A DNA stretch of 47,422 nucleotides from positions 1 to 47,422 of the forward strand of contig JANYJY010000007.1 of NCBI GenBank assembly GCA_025358295.1. The letters are read 5' to 3'. Source of the DNA: Gammaproteobacteria bacterium. GTDB lineage: Bacteria > Pseudomonadota > Gammaproteobacteria > Steroidobacterales > Steroidobacteraceae. Below are positions 1 through 8,466 of the stretch, piece after piece. Each line of letters starts with the position of its first letter. Positions within the stretch are counted from its first letter, which is position 1. The notes beneath the pieces were generated by a model that did not search any database, was not told where the DNA came from, and saw only the letters and a list, made by a program, of their open reading frames with translations. The position numbers and the translations under genes were made by a program.

Positions 1-1021
1 ATACACGTCATTGACATCCAATGGCCCGGCGGTCGATCCCCAGGCGATCTTTTGGTTTGTTCCGAACAGGACGGCGGGATGGCCAAATGGGCTGTTGCCG
101 ACGATATTGAATCCGGCGCCATGCAACCCTACGGCATACACGGAAGATGGATTGAACCAGCCAAATTGCGGTCCATTGTTGAGGATCGTGCTGCCGTCCG
201 TGGTCTTTGCGGCACTCACGATCCATGCATAACTGGCCGTCGGTCGTTCCTCGGGTGCGGCGATGCCATCATTCGAGGCTTGCAGGAAATCCGATGGCGC
301 TTGCATACCGACCGAGATGGGCGCGAGCTTCAGTGCGGCGCGGCTGCGGCTGCGGCTGTCGGAAGCCTGGCGCTGCGCGGACGCGCGGCACCGTCGTGGG
401 GGCATCCATGTCCTCCAGCCAACGAAGTTGCTCGAAGAGTTGCGCTCCGACGACGGGTCCTTTTGCTTGCTTGAGGCGAGTGAGAAGCTGCAGATTGGCA
501 ATCTCGCTGGATCCGCCTGAATACCGGTTGGGCAGGGTGCCCACCCAGATCATGGCGACATCGAACGCCGTCCACGTACCGGGAAGGAAACCTCCATCCA
601 AGAACTGCTTGGGTATGAGGGTATCTCCACCGTCCAACACCCTCTTGACTCGCGCGTTATAGCCCTCGGCATAGCCTTCAAATACGTCGAGATCACTTCG
701 GGGCAACCGACGCAATTGAGCGCGTATGGAGGCCGTATTCAGCGTTTGTCGTGCGGCCTCGTCCTGTTTCAAGAACGTCGGCCCCAGCACTTCGGAGACG
801 GTTCCGAGCACGGAGCGACGCACCATCTCCATCTGATACAGACGGTCTTCGGCCACCGCATAGCCGTAGCCATAGAACAAGGCTTTGGAAGTTTCCGCGA
901 AGATATGGGGTACTCCGTAGTGGTCGCGCTCAATCGTGACCCTCCGGCTTGCGATTCCGTGCCCGTTGTCAGCGCTGGCGGATCGGATCGCGATCGTTGC
1001 GGCCAGGAATCCAAAAAGCAT
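1..1021 (-). pseudogene. Penicillin G acylase-like Ntn hydrolase, frameshifted and cut by the window edge
   Basis: This would be an exported amidase of the penicillin acylase family, which hydrolyses amide bonds of penicillins, N-acyl-homoserine lactones or related substrates after self-cleavage into two chains. The start at 1021 gives a signal peptide directly (MLFGFLAATIAIRSASA); an upstream start at 1144 would add 41 residues. The alpha-chain part shows ERDHYGVPHIFAET and GYGYAVAEDRLYQMEM. The frame runs off after the repeat coding RQPQPQP and reaches a stop at 269. In another frame, from about 340 down to 1, the beta chain resumes with the nucleophile serine (AGT at 232-234, context ASYAWIV), then ILNNGPQFGW, GLHGAGFNIVGNSPF and IAWGSTAG. 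The break lies in a GCGGCT triple repeat (about 336-358). The rest of the beta chain lies outside the window. It may be a real pseudogene or a sequencing slip; the family call is firm. Confidence 0.8.
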
Positions 1022-1161
1022 GACCTGCGTTGCGGGTCTCACAGCTTCTACTTGGCGCGGGTGCACGCGTCCACCGTTTGCGCGTCGGCGAGCGAGCACT
1101 GTCAATGCGCGAGGGGTCCCTGCCCTGATCCACTTAGCCTGCATTTGAGTTTCTGGGTCGA

Positions 1162-1638
1162 TTGCTGGAATTCTCCGGTCAACTCGACGAATCTGTAATA
1201 ATCCTTCGGCCTACACTGGAATTTAATCAGAATCAGGCGTCGGCACCGACGTACCTCGCGTATGCCTTGCTCTATCAGGGCAAACCCGAAGAAGCCCTGT
1301 CAGTCCTGAAGTCGTCGCACGACGAGGGATGGGCTGCGGCAGGCTATCCAGTGGTCTACTGGGCGCTGGGTCGGCGTACCGAATCGGACGAGGCGCTGGC
1401 GCGGCTGATGGGGATTTGGGGCGCAGGCGCTTCGGGGAATGTGCCTGACATGTATGCCTATCGTGGTCAGATTGACGAGGCCTTCCAATGGCTCAATCGC
1501 GCGTACGAGCAGCGTGACGTAAACCTGCTCTACATCCGCTACAACCCTCTGCTCAAGAACCTGCGCGGCGATCCACGTTACCTGCCGTTCCTCCGCAAGA
1601 TGAAGCTCGACGGTGACGGCCTCCCGCCTGCGGGTTGA
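1162..1638 (+). pseudogene. C-terminal fragment of a TPR regulator (CadC/TolB-like type)
   Basis: The reading frame encodes only the tail of a tetratricopeptide protein. Visible repeats include APTYLAYALLYQGKPEEAL and DMYAYRGQIDEAFQWLNRAY. The end, LLYIRYNPLLKNLRGDPRY followed by FLRKM, is typical of the C-terminus of long proteins that join a winged-helix or cyclase domain to TPRs. No DNA-binding or catalytic domain and no ribosome binding site precede it; the frame opens at a TTG close to the start of the divergent acylase gene. I infer a remnant left by a deletion or rearrangement whose upstream boundary is near 1150. It could be expressed as a small TPR protein, but nothing in the sequence argues for that. 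Confidence 0.65.
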
Positions 1639-1839
1639 GGTGTGTGAGGTACAGAAGTAGATTTGCCGTCATTGCCTCGATCTGCCCGCAGCCAAGCGAA
1701 CATCGAGAATCGAAGCGCTTGGCGAGGCTGCCATATGGATGTCCGCTGTGGAGCAGATGGCGGATCGTATGCGAATATCCGCAGATGGCCCTGACCTGCC
1801 GCTGCTGAATGTCGGCTTTGCGGTCCGATGTGATCGGCT

Positions 1840-2727
1840 TTAGTCATAAAATGCCGGTGCCTTTCGCAGTTTACCGTTGGCGACAAAGTCATGTTGAATC
1901 CACAGCGACGCACCAGTTATCTTCAGGAATTCGTTGATATCCATTCGCGTGCGTTGAGTCTGCTCTCTGTCAAACTCAAATACGGGAAAGCGGTTGAGTG
2001 TTCTTTCTTGTGGAAAGTGATACAGGTCCCCCGACAGTAATACTGGTCCAGTATTCTTTAGCCGAAGCAGTAGCATCTGATGACCGGGCGTATGTCCCGG
2101 CGCAAATTTGATAACCACGCTGCCGTCTCCGAAGACGTCATATTGGTCAGTTTCGAGGAAAATCGTCTTGGCACTTTTGAGACCGGCATAGGTATCCGGT
2201 CGAGTCGTCCCCGGCGCCGGCGTTGCAAACATGGCATTGCGCTCTACTCGTCTAACCAGCCACGTCGAGTTGGCGAAAGAGTTGGCATTGGCGGTGTGAT
2301 CGTAGTGGTAATGGGACAAGGCGATGTACTTAACCTTGGGCGGCGGGTAGCCAAGTTCCGACAATTGCGCGCCGAGGGAGCGCACAAGGGGGATGTCGCG
2401 AGTTTGCCCGTCCGGCAGAGATAGATGTTGCACGACTGTGCTACCGGTCGCCTGCCACTCCGAGTCCGGTACAGCGCCCACGTCCCAGATGAGTGCTCCT
2501 TTCGGGTGAACAACCAGGAAACAAGCTACCGAAAGCTCAGAGGTCTCGACTTCTTCGCGTCGCAATTCGTATCTTGCCGTATCGGCAACGTGAATTGCTC
2601 CACAGTCAAGCACGTACAGCCGCAGTAGTTCCGGCAACTTTACTGTGGTTGAGGAAGCGTCAGCTGCGGTGAATGGGGCGAGCAAAACCGTCAGCGCTGT
2701 AAGAACGTAAGGTATTATTCTGTTCAT
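1840..2727 (-). CDS. Exported metallo-beta-lactamase-fold hydrolase, AHL-lactonase-like
   Basis: A 295-residue zinc hydrolase with an N-terminal signal peptide (MNRIIPYVLTALTVLLAPFTAADA). The metal-binding motif SHYHYDH lies near residues 138-144, followed by APGHTPGH and the aspartate of LLSGDLYH, which together define the MBL fold. The general layout (ELSVACFLVVHPKGALIWDVG before the metal site) resembles N-acyl-homoserine lactone lactonases and related lactonases, but substrate cannot be read from sequence. The start at 2727 was chosen because it opens directly with the signal peptide; 34 more codons upstream are in frame but look like leader DNA. It shares strand with the TPR gene upstream, with repeat copy A between them. 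The broken acylase nearby belongs to another family that can attack acyl-homoserine lactones, a weak hint at quorum quenching. Confidence 0.8.
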   Translation of the reverse strand: MNRIIPYVLTALTVLLAPFTAADASSTTVKLPELLRLYVLDCGAIHVADTARYELRREEVETSELSVACFLVVHPKGALIWDVGAVPDSEWQATGSTVVQHLSLPDGQTRDIPLVRSLGAQLSELGYPPPKVKYIALSHYHYDHTANANSFANSTWLVRRVERNAMFATPAPGTTRPDTYAGLKSAKTIFLETDQYDVFGDGSVVIKFAPGHTPGHQMLLLRLKNTGPVLLSGDLYHFPQERTLNRFPVFEFDREQTQRTRMDINEFLKITGASLWIQHDFVANGKLRKAPAFYD

Positions 2728-2859
2728 TCTGCTTACCGTTTTGTCGCAATTTTCAGCATGGTAACGTAAGCCGCGAATGTCGGCTAACGGGAGCGCAATC
2801 TCGACAGTCACTGGCCGGAGTTGGCCCAACAGTTGCCTCCCACTACCACGCGACGGACG

Positions 2860-2930
2860 CTCCCCGGGATTGGCCGGGCAGCTCCGGGTGCACTGTTAAA
2901 TATTGTGCAACCTGAACAGATCACCAAGCT
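2860..2930. repeat. 71-bp direct repeat, copy A
   Basis: This 71-bp stretch matches 4982-5052 without gaps at about 62 positions. Both copies contain an interrupted inverted repeat, GGTGCA then TGCA(A/C)C, around a conserved GTTAAAT core, and end in GATCACCAAGCT. Copy A lies just past the stop of the TPR gene (2948) and upstream of the MBL hydrolase (start 2727). It could be a duplicated regulatory region or the footprint of a cassette insertion. Confidence 0.75.
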
Positions 2931-2947
2931 CTCTCGAGCCGCTTGAT

Positions 2948-4804
2948 CTACCTTGCCGACTTAGCTGCCGCACCCCGAGCTTCCTGGAGCGCGTGCCAAT
3001 TTGGCGCGTACTTGAGCGCCTCGTCGTATTTCGCGAGAGCTTCAGAGCTCTTGCCGCTCCGCGCCAGAACATCGCCCCAGGCTTTGAGTGGATCTGCCCA
3101 GTGCGGACCATGCTCGTGAGCCAGCGCAAGTTTCGCGCTGGCGCCCTCAAGGTCACCATGCTTGGCGAGTGCGCGGCCCCACGAGTAATAGGCGATGGGC
3201 AAGTCCGGTGCAACAGCGACCGCTTCCGCATAAATTCGCTGCGCCCCGGTCCAATCCCCGCGCAGCTCTGACACGTCGCCTCGGTAACTGCGGCAGGCAA
3301 CTGAGTCCGGATTGTCCGCCAGCGCGAAAGATCGGTCTGCCTCCGCTCTTTGCCCAGCGTGTTCCAAAGCAACGGCTGTGAGGCACGCGAGTGCCGGGGC
3401 ATAGTAGCCTACCAATCCCTGAGGACCGCGGGACTCGTCACGCGCCTCTACGCCTTCCTTCGCCGCGCGGGGCCAATCGTCGCGGTCGACCGCGAGCAGC
3501 AGATTGACCCAATGCCGCAACGCACGGTCAACTGCCTTGGAATCGTCGATGGCGGCCGTGCCGAGCGTCCGTTCTGCACTCTCGGGGTCGTGCTGCAATG
3601 ACTGGACCGTCGGCTCTACGGCCCACGACGGACCGAAGTTGGTACCTTCGCCGTTAGTTCCGGCCAGATCCTCAAGATGCGCGGCCAGTCGCGCCTGCAG
3701 GTTGAACGTCATCTGGTCCCAATACCCGTAGTTGATCTCCGGTGCCCGTCCCGGCCGCCCTCCAGCCCGCCGCATCATCTCCATACCTGCCCGCCAGGCG
3801 CCCTCATCATCGCCAGCGTCGGCGGTGAACTCGATGAGGTCCGCGCGCGATCCCCAGTCGTCGGGGTCCATCTCGACCGCTGCCCGCGACAGGGCAGCGG
3901 CGTCATGCATGGAACCGGTAGAGGCAACGGCGTCGGACCACATGTTCAGCAATCGCGCCCGCTCCCTGCCGTGCGTACGGGCAACATTGGCTCGAGCAAA
4001 GACAATGGCCTCGTCGAACCGATCGTGATTATCTAGGTACGCGGCCCACAGGGCCGGTCGCGCCTGCGCATAAAGGTATTCGGCACCCTGCCGGATCAAG
4101 GTTTCGAGTTCGGCCTCGGTGCCGTAAAATGTTTTGGGGACGAGCCCGGTACCGCGAACGGTCAGGGCCAAGCCATGAGCCGGCGTCTCGATGAGATCAC
4201 CCTCCAGCCGCACGTCGTGGCCGAAACGCTCCCGGAGTGTTCGCATCACTTCGCCAATTGACAGGCCCGTTTCGGGCACCTCGATCTTGAGCTCACGCTG
4301 CCAGGCATTCGCCAGCGGCGATTTCTCGGTCGAACTACGGCTGGTCATCTGTATGCGACTGAGTTCATCGAGCACACCCGCAGCGACGATCTTGGCTGTC
4401 AGGTTGCGCGAGGAAAGTCCGGGTGACAGATCGAACGGTACGACCACAACTTCCTGCGAGTGCACTGCATCGAATGCAAGCCAAATGAGCCCGATGATTG
4501 CACAGGTGAGCAGAGTCAGCAGCCCGGCCGACAGGCAGTTGCGCACCCGGTCGGCGAAGCGCTTGCGCTTGGCGGCTGCGATCGCGAGCTCATGCTCTTC
4601 ATCAAAGTGTTTGATCTGAAGTCGGACGAGTGTCTGCTGCTCGTCGAGGTAGGCGCCTGCCTTGCGGGCCAGCTCCGGATCATGTTTGGCCGCATCGGTC
4701 GCAACCGCGAGCGCGACGGCATCAGCACCAGCGACGCGCGGCTCGCCATCCGAGGATTCCCTTTCCTCGACAACCAGCCCTTTGATGCCCTCAGCTTCAG
4801 CCAT
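2948..4804 (-). CDS. Single-pass membrane protein with C-terminal TPR repeats
   Basis: A 618-residue protein of unknown function. Residues 1-90 are charged, probably cytoplasmic, and include a helical stretch (DEQQTLVRLQIKHFDEEHE). A single membrane span lies near 91-111 (LSAGLLTLLTCAIIGLIWLAF). The following segment (VVVVPFDLSPGLSSRNLTA) resembles the TolB-like domain placed before TPRs in CadC/adenylyl-cyclase-like proteins; the far C-terminus has clear TPR helices (PIAYYSWGRALAKHGDLEGA, SSEALAKYDEALKYAPNW). Unlike that family it has no recognisable winged-helix or cyclase domain, so a scaffold or sensor role is likelier than DNA binding. It is bounded by the two 71-bp repeats and is divergent from the FlhC-like gene. 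The ATG at 4804 is the first plausible start after the repeat. Confidence 0.65.
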   Translation of the reverse strand: MAEAEGIKGLVVEERESSDGEPRVAGADAVALAVATDAAKHDPELARKAGAYLDEQQTLVRLQIKHFDEEHELAIAAAKRKRFADRVRNCLSAGLLTLLTCAIIGLIWLAFDAVHSQEVVVVPFDLSPGLSSRNLTAKIVAAGVLDELSRIQMTSRSSTEKSPLANAWQRELKIEVPETGLSIGEVMRTLRERFGHDVRLEGDLIETPAHGLALTVRGTGLVPKTFYGTEAELETLIRQGAEYLYAQARPALWAAYLDNHDRFDEAIVFARANVARTHGRERARLLNMWSDAVASTGSMHDAAALSRAAVEMDPDDWGSRADLIEFTADAGDDEGAWRAGMEMMRRAGGRPGRAPEINYGYWDQMTFNLQARLAAHLEDLAGTNGEGTNFGPSWAVEPTVQSLQHDPESAERTLGTAAIDDSKAVDRALRHWVNLLLAVDRDDWPRAAKEGVEARDESRGPQGLVGYYAPALACLTAVALEHAGQRAEADRSFALADNPDSVACRSYRGDVSELRGDWTGAQRIYAEAVAVAPDLPIAYYSWGRALAKHGDLEGASAKLALAHEHGPHWADPLKAWGDVLARSGKSSEALAKYDEALKYAPNWHALQEARGAAAKSAR

Positions 4805-4981
4805 CTCGATGCCCCCGACATACTGGCAAGAGTGTTATGGAAATTGCGCCGCGTAGCAATCAGGCGCGCCAAATCTCTCGGCGTACCACTCAAAATCGCA
4901 TGGCCAACGGGGAGACCGATCGCGCGGCTGCTGTTTGGAAGAATGCGCCAGCGGGTCTTGGTCTGAATGGGCCAACACAGT

Positions 4982-5052
4982 CTCCCCGGGTTTGGCCGGG
5001 CACCTCCTGGTGCAACGTTAAATCTCGTGCACCCTGAATAGATCACCAAGCT
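4982..5052. repeat. 71-bp direct repeat, copy B, in the divergent TPR/FlhC-like intergenic region
   Basis: This is the partner of 2860-2930. Its inverted repeat is cleaner here: GGTGCA, 13 bases, TGCACC. It lies between the TPR gene (start 4804, minus) and the FlhC-like gene (start 5084, plus), where an operator or promoter would be expected. The unit from the end of copy A to the end of copy B is about 2.1 kb and holds only the TPR gene. Confidence 0.75.
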
Positions 5053-5083
5053 GTACAGAAGTTATTGCCAGGAGGGTGCGGCA

Positions 5084-5482
5084 GTGGCCTTGACGCGCCA
5101 TCGCCGCAAGTCGCCGCGCCAAGCGGGCTTTTTCTTCAGAAATCCCGAAGTAACCTTTCATGCCGCGCAATTGGCGAGCCTCTACCTGAGTTACGGCTTG
5201 GTGGGTGCGGCCGACCGCGGACTGGAGGCACGCTACCGGGTCGGCTCCCTGGAGTCGGGCGCCCTGCTATGCCAAGCGTACGAGGCGTATCTCCAACTAC
5301 ACCCTCCGGTGAGCATTTCTTTCGAACACACCTGGTTTTTGTTGCCGGCGCTGGCGCGACGCGATGAGGTGGATGTCGCTCGCTGCGAGGAGTGCGGCGG
5401 TTTGCGATTGCGCGATTTGCTGGCCGGACACAAGCAGACCTGCGGCAATTGCAATCAGGGGTCGCCTATGCCGACGCATTGA
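5084..5482 (+). CDS. FlhC-like zinc-binding transcriptional regulator
   Basis: A 132-residue protein with the layout of FlhC, the DNA-binding partner of FlhD in the flagellar master regulator. The middle (YEAYLQLHPP, then SFEHTWFLLPAL) matches the FlhC pattern before the zinc site. Four cysteines sit at residues 101, 104, 120 and 123 (RCEECGG ... TCGNC), the spacing expected for the FlhC zinc cluster. It is shorter than enterobacterial FlhC (about 190 residues). No flhD or flagellar gene is in the window, so it is an orphan and may control something other than motility. The GTG start at 5084 follows a strong ribosome binding site (CAGGAGGG). Divergent position next to repeat copy B suggests that repeat as a candidate binding site; this is inference. 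Confidence 0.6.
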   Translation: MALTRHRRKSPRQAGFFFRNPEVTFHAAQLASLYLSYGLVGAADRGLEARYRVGSLESGALLCQAYEAYLQLHPPVSISFEHTWFLLPALARRDEVDVARCEECGGLRLRDLLAGHKQTCGNCNQGSPMPTH

Positions 5483-5806
5483 GGGTATCCGCGCCCGAAA
5501 GAGGTTGCTTGTTGGATGCTCCCGCGATTCTCTACTCCACTACCGTCGTCAACCGTTTGCCGAAACTTGCGAGGGGCCCGAGACTGAAGTTCGCGTTGCG
5601 AGACACCGGGCAGTCAACGCTTACAGTGCGGCCGTTCGATTCGGAGAAACCGGCGTAGCGATGGGCGACGAAATCCGATGTCCTCGAACGCTCGTCAATT
5701 GGCGCTCGTTCTGCTAGCGTTCGGCCGATAATGCTGTCTTCGCACCGGGATGATGCTATGACAGAAAGCATGTTAATTTGTCCGCGCCGACGAGAGGGTA
5801 CAGCTC
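5483..5806. other. Intergenic region of about 320 bp with one inverted repeat
   Basis: I see no gene here. The only structure noticed is an 8-bp perfect inverted repeat, CGAACGCT at 5685-5692 and AGCGTTCG at 5716-5723, separated by 23 bases. It may be an operator or weak terminator. The promoter of the downstream gluconate-dehydrogenase-type pair must lie in this stretch, but no clear -35/-10 pair stood out. Confidence 0.4.
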
Positions 5807-6595
5807 GTGGATCACCATAATAGTCGGCGGCATTTCCTCAAGTCGGTCACTGCGTTGGGTGCCGCCGGAATACCCGCCGCCGCAAATGCCTGGCCGGCGC
5901 CCCCGCATCAGACGCATTCCCCAGCACAGCCACACCCGGCAAGCGACCTCGATGCCTACCTGTTCTTAACCGCACCGGAGGCGTCCTTCGTTGAGGCAGC
6001 GCTCGCGAGTCTTATTCCGGCCGACGATCTTGGGCCGGGTGCTCGCGAAGCGGGTGTTGCTCACTTCATTGACCGCGAGCTCGCCGGTGCTTTCGGCGCA
6101 CAAGCGCGTAACTATCGCCAGGGCCCGTGGCCGGAGGGCACTCCGGAGCAGGGATTCCAATCACCGCTGACACCAAAGCAAATCTATCGCGCGGCGATTG
6201 CTGAGACGAATCGGATTTGCCTGTCGCGTCACGGTAAAACGTTCGACGACCTCGAGGCCCGGCAACGCGAGGAGGTACTCAAGGGGCTCGAATCCGGGGC
6301 GATGGCGCTCGAGACGGTGTCCGCGCAGCTTTTCTTTGACATGTTGTGGGCGAATACCCGTGAAGGCTTTTTCGCTGACCCGATGTACGGCGGCAACCGC
6401 GACAAGGTGGGTTGGGCACTGGTCGGTTTCCCGGGAGTCGCTGCCGCCTACATCAATGAGATCGAAAATCACAACGTTCGTTACCGCGTCGAACCCGTGT
6501 CGATTACAGATATTCAACAAGGACGAGCGCCCATCGACGCCGACGGACACGCAGTCCACACACGGATCGACAAGCTAACCGGTAAGCGACGATGA
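5807..6595 (+). CDS. Gluconate 2-dehydrogenase subunit 3 family protein (Tat-exported)
   Basis: A 262-residue small subunit of a membrane-linked flavoprotein dehydrogenase of the gluconate/sorbitol dehydrogenase type. The N-terminus is a twin-arginine signal (SRRHFLKSVTALGAAGIPAAANA), consistent with export of the folded complex. The body has family hallmarks such as LFFDMLWANTREGFFADPMYGG followed by KVGWALVGFPG. In this family the small subunit escorts the FAD-containing GMC subunit to the periplasm and stabilises it. The start is a GTG at 5807. The gene ends four bases into the next gene (ATGA overlap at 6592-6595), so the two subunits are translationally coupled. The sugar or polyol substrate cannot be inferred. 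Confidence 0.85.
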   Translation: MDHHNSRRHFLKSVTALGAAGIPAAANAWPAPPHQTHSPAQPHPASDLDAYLFLTAPEASFVEAALASLIPADDLGPGAREAGVAHFIDRELAGAFGAQARNYRQGPWPEGTPEQGFQSPLTPKQIYRAAIAETNRICLSRHGKTFDDLEARQREEVLKGLESGAMALETVSAQLFFDMLWANTREGFFADPMYGGNRDKVGWALVGFPGVAAAYINEIENHNVRYRVEPVSITDIQQGRAPIDADGHAVHTRIDKLTGKRR

Positions 6596-8356
6596 CGGCC
6601 AGCAGACTCAAGCCGGTCGACGTCGTGACCGTCGGCGTCGGCGTCACGGGCTCGATTCTGGGCAAGGAACTCGCGGACGCCGGACTCAAGGTTGTTGGCC
6701 TCGAGCGCGGCGCCTATCGCGACACCCATCCAGACTTCGATATGCCGCGCGTCCATGATGAGCTCAAGTACGCGCGGCGGTTCGAACTCATTCAAGACTT
6801 GTCGCGCGAGACGCTGACGTTTCGCAACTCTCCGAACGAGACCGCCTTGCCAATGCGCCAGCTCGGCTCATTCCTACCAGGCGAGGGTCTCGGCGGAGCC
6901 GGAATCCACTGGAATGGCCAGACCTTCCGCTTCCTGCCGTGGGACTTCGAGACCCGCTCCCAAACTCTTGCTCGGTATGGCAAGGGCGCTCCCCCCCGAC
7001 TGCACGAGCCAGGACTGGGGCATAACCTATGCGGAGCTCGAGCGGCAGTTCGATCGCTTCGAGCAGGTATACGGTATCGGCGGCGCGGCCGGAAATCTCA
7101 ACGGACAGATTCTGGCTGGTGGCAATCCGTTCGAAGGACCCCGATCGCGCGACTACCCAAACCCGCCGATGAAGGAAAGCCATGCCGGCGCACTCTTCTC
7201 GCACGCCGCGCGGTCGCTTGGTTTCCGTCCGTTCCCGATGCCGAGTGCGACCATGACGCGCGCTTACACAAACTCCTATGGATTGACGATGGGACCCTGT
7301 GTGTATTGCGGCTACTGCGCGCCGTTCGGCTGTGAAATGGGCGCAAAAGCAAGCCCGCAGACCGCCGTGCTACCCGCGCTACTGGCAAGTCCAAACTACG
7401 AGCTGCGCACGCTTGCGAACGTGGTCCGAGTGAACCTCGATTCAGACCGCAGGCGCGCCGTGAGCGTCACTTACGTGGACTCCCGCGGCCGCGAAGTTGA
7501 GCAACCCGCCGAACTCGTACTTCTCACCTCCTTCACCTTCAACAACGTACGGCAGATGCTCCTCTCCGGCATCGGCACGCCTTACGACCCGGTCACGAAC
7601 CGGGGCGTCGTTGGTCGCAACTACGCGTACCAATGCTCGAGCGGCGTGACCGCGTTCTTCGAGGACAAGGTGTTCAACTCGTTCATGGGTTCAGGCGGCC
7701 TCGGCCGTGTCATCGATGATTATAACGGCGACAACTTCGACCATGCGGGGCTCGGGTTCATCGGCGGTGGCTTCATCTCAGCCGCGTCGTTGGGCAGTCG
7801 ACCTATCGTTTCGCATCCAGTTCCCGCCGGAACGCCGACTTGGGGCTCGGCGTGGAAGCGGGCCGTCGCCCACTATTCCGACCGATCAATGAGCATAGGC
7901 GTGGGCGGCGCCGTGCAAAGCTACCGAACCAATTACCTCGACCTCGACCCTACCTACCGCGATGCTTTTGGCCTGCCGCTAGTGCGCATGACCTTCGACT
8001 TCCATGAGAACGAGCGCCGGATGTCAGACTTCCTTACAGGACGCTGCGAGGAGATCGCGAAAGCCCTCGGACCCAGCAAGATCGACGCGAACCGCCATAG
8101 GGGCCGCTACAGCATCGTGCCGTACCAGTCGACGCACAATACGGGTGGCGCTGTCATGGGCGCGGACCCCGCGACGAGCGCAGTCAACAAGTATTTGCAA
8201 AGCTGGGATGTGCCTAACGTTTTTGTGATTGGCGCGAGCGCTTTTCCGCAAAACGCCGGATATAACCCAACAGGCACCGTGGGTGCGCTCACGTATTGGG
8301 CAGCCGACGCCATAAAGAATCATTATCTGAATTCCCCCGGACCCCTTGTTACTTAG
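6592..8356 (+). pseudogene. GMC-family FAD oxidoreductase, large subunit, frameshift in a C7 run
   Basis: This is the flavoprotein partner of the preceding subunit: an FAD-dependent dehydrogenase oxidising a sugar or polyol in the periplasm. The first part has a Rossmann motif (VGVGVTGSILGKEL) and GEGLGGAGIHWNGQ; it is in frame from 6592 to about 6990. The rest, including MGPCVYCGYCAPFGCEMGAK, HNTGGAVMGADP and the C-terminal NAGYNPTGTVGALTYWAAD, is in the next frame down to 8356. The switch is at seven consecutive C bases (6991-6997); with six C the protein would read KGAPPDCTSQDWG continuously. As written the gene is broken, but a homopolymer error or phase-variable tract is as likely as true inactivation. 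No cytochrome c subunit follows, although three-subunit enzymes usually have one. Confidence 0.8.
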
Positions 8357-8466
8357 ATGCCAGACACCGGCTTGCCTGCGCCACCTGCAGCCCCACCCCC
8401 GTCACTGCGCTATCACCGCTACCCGCGTCTGCCATGAGCCACGCTGCGCCCTGCTAGAATCGGGGC

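Noticed and set aside
4516-5049. Second-frame coding potential covering repeat copy B and the TPR start, as a lost DNA-binding domain
   Set aside because: The translation shows no winged-helix pattern, and the frame is explained as a shadow of the TPR gene.
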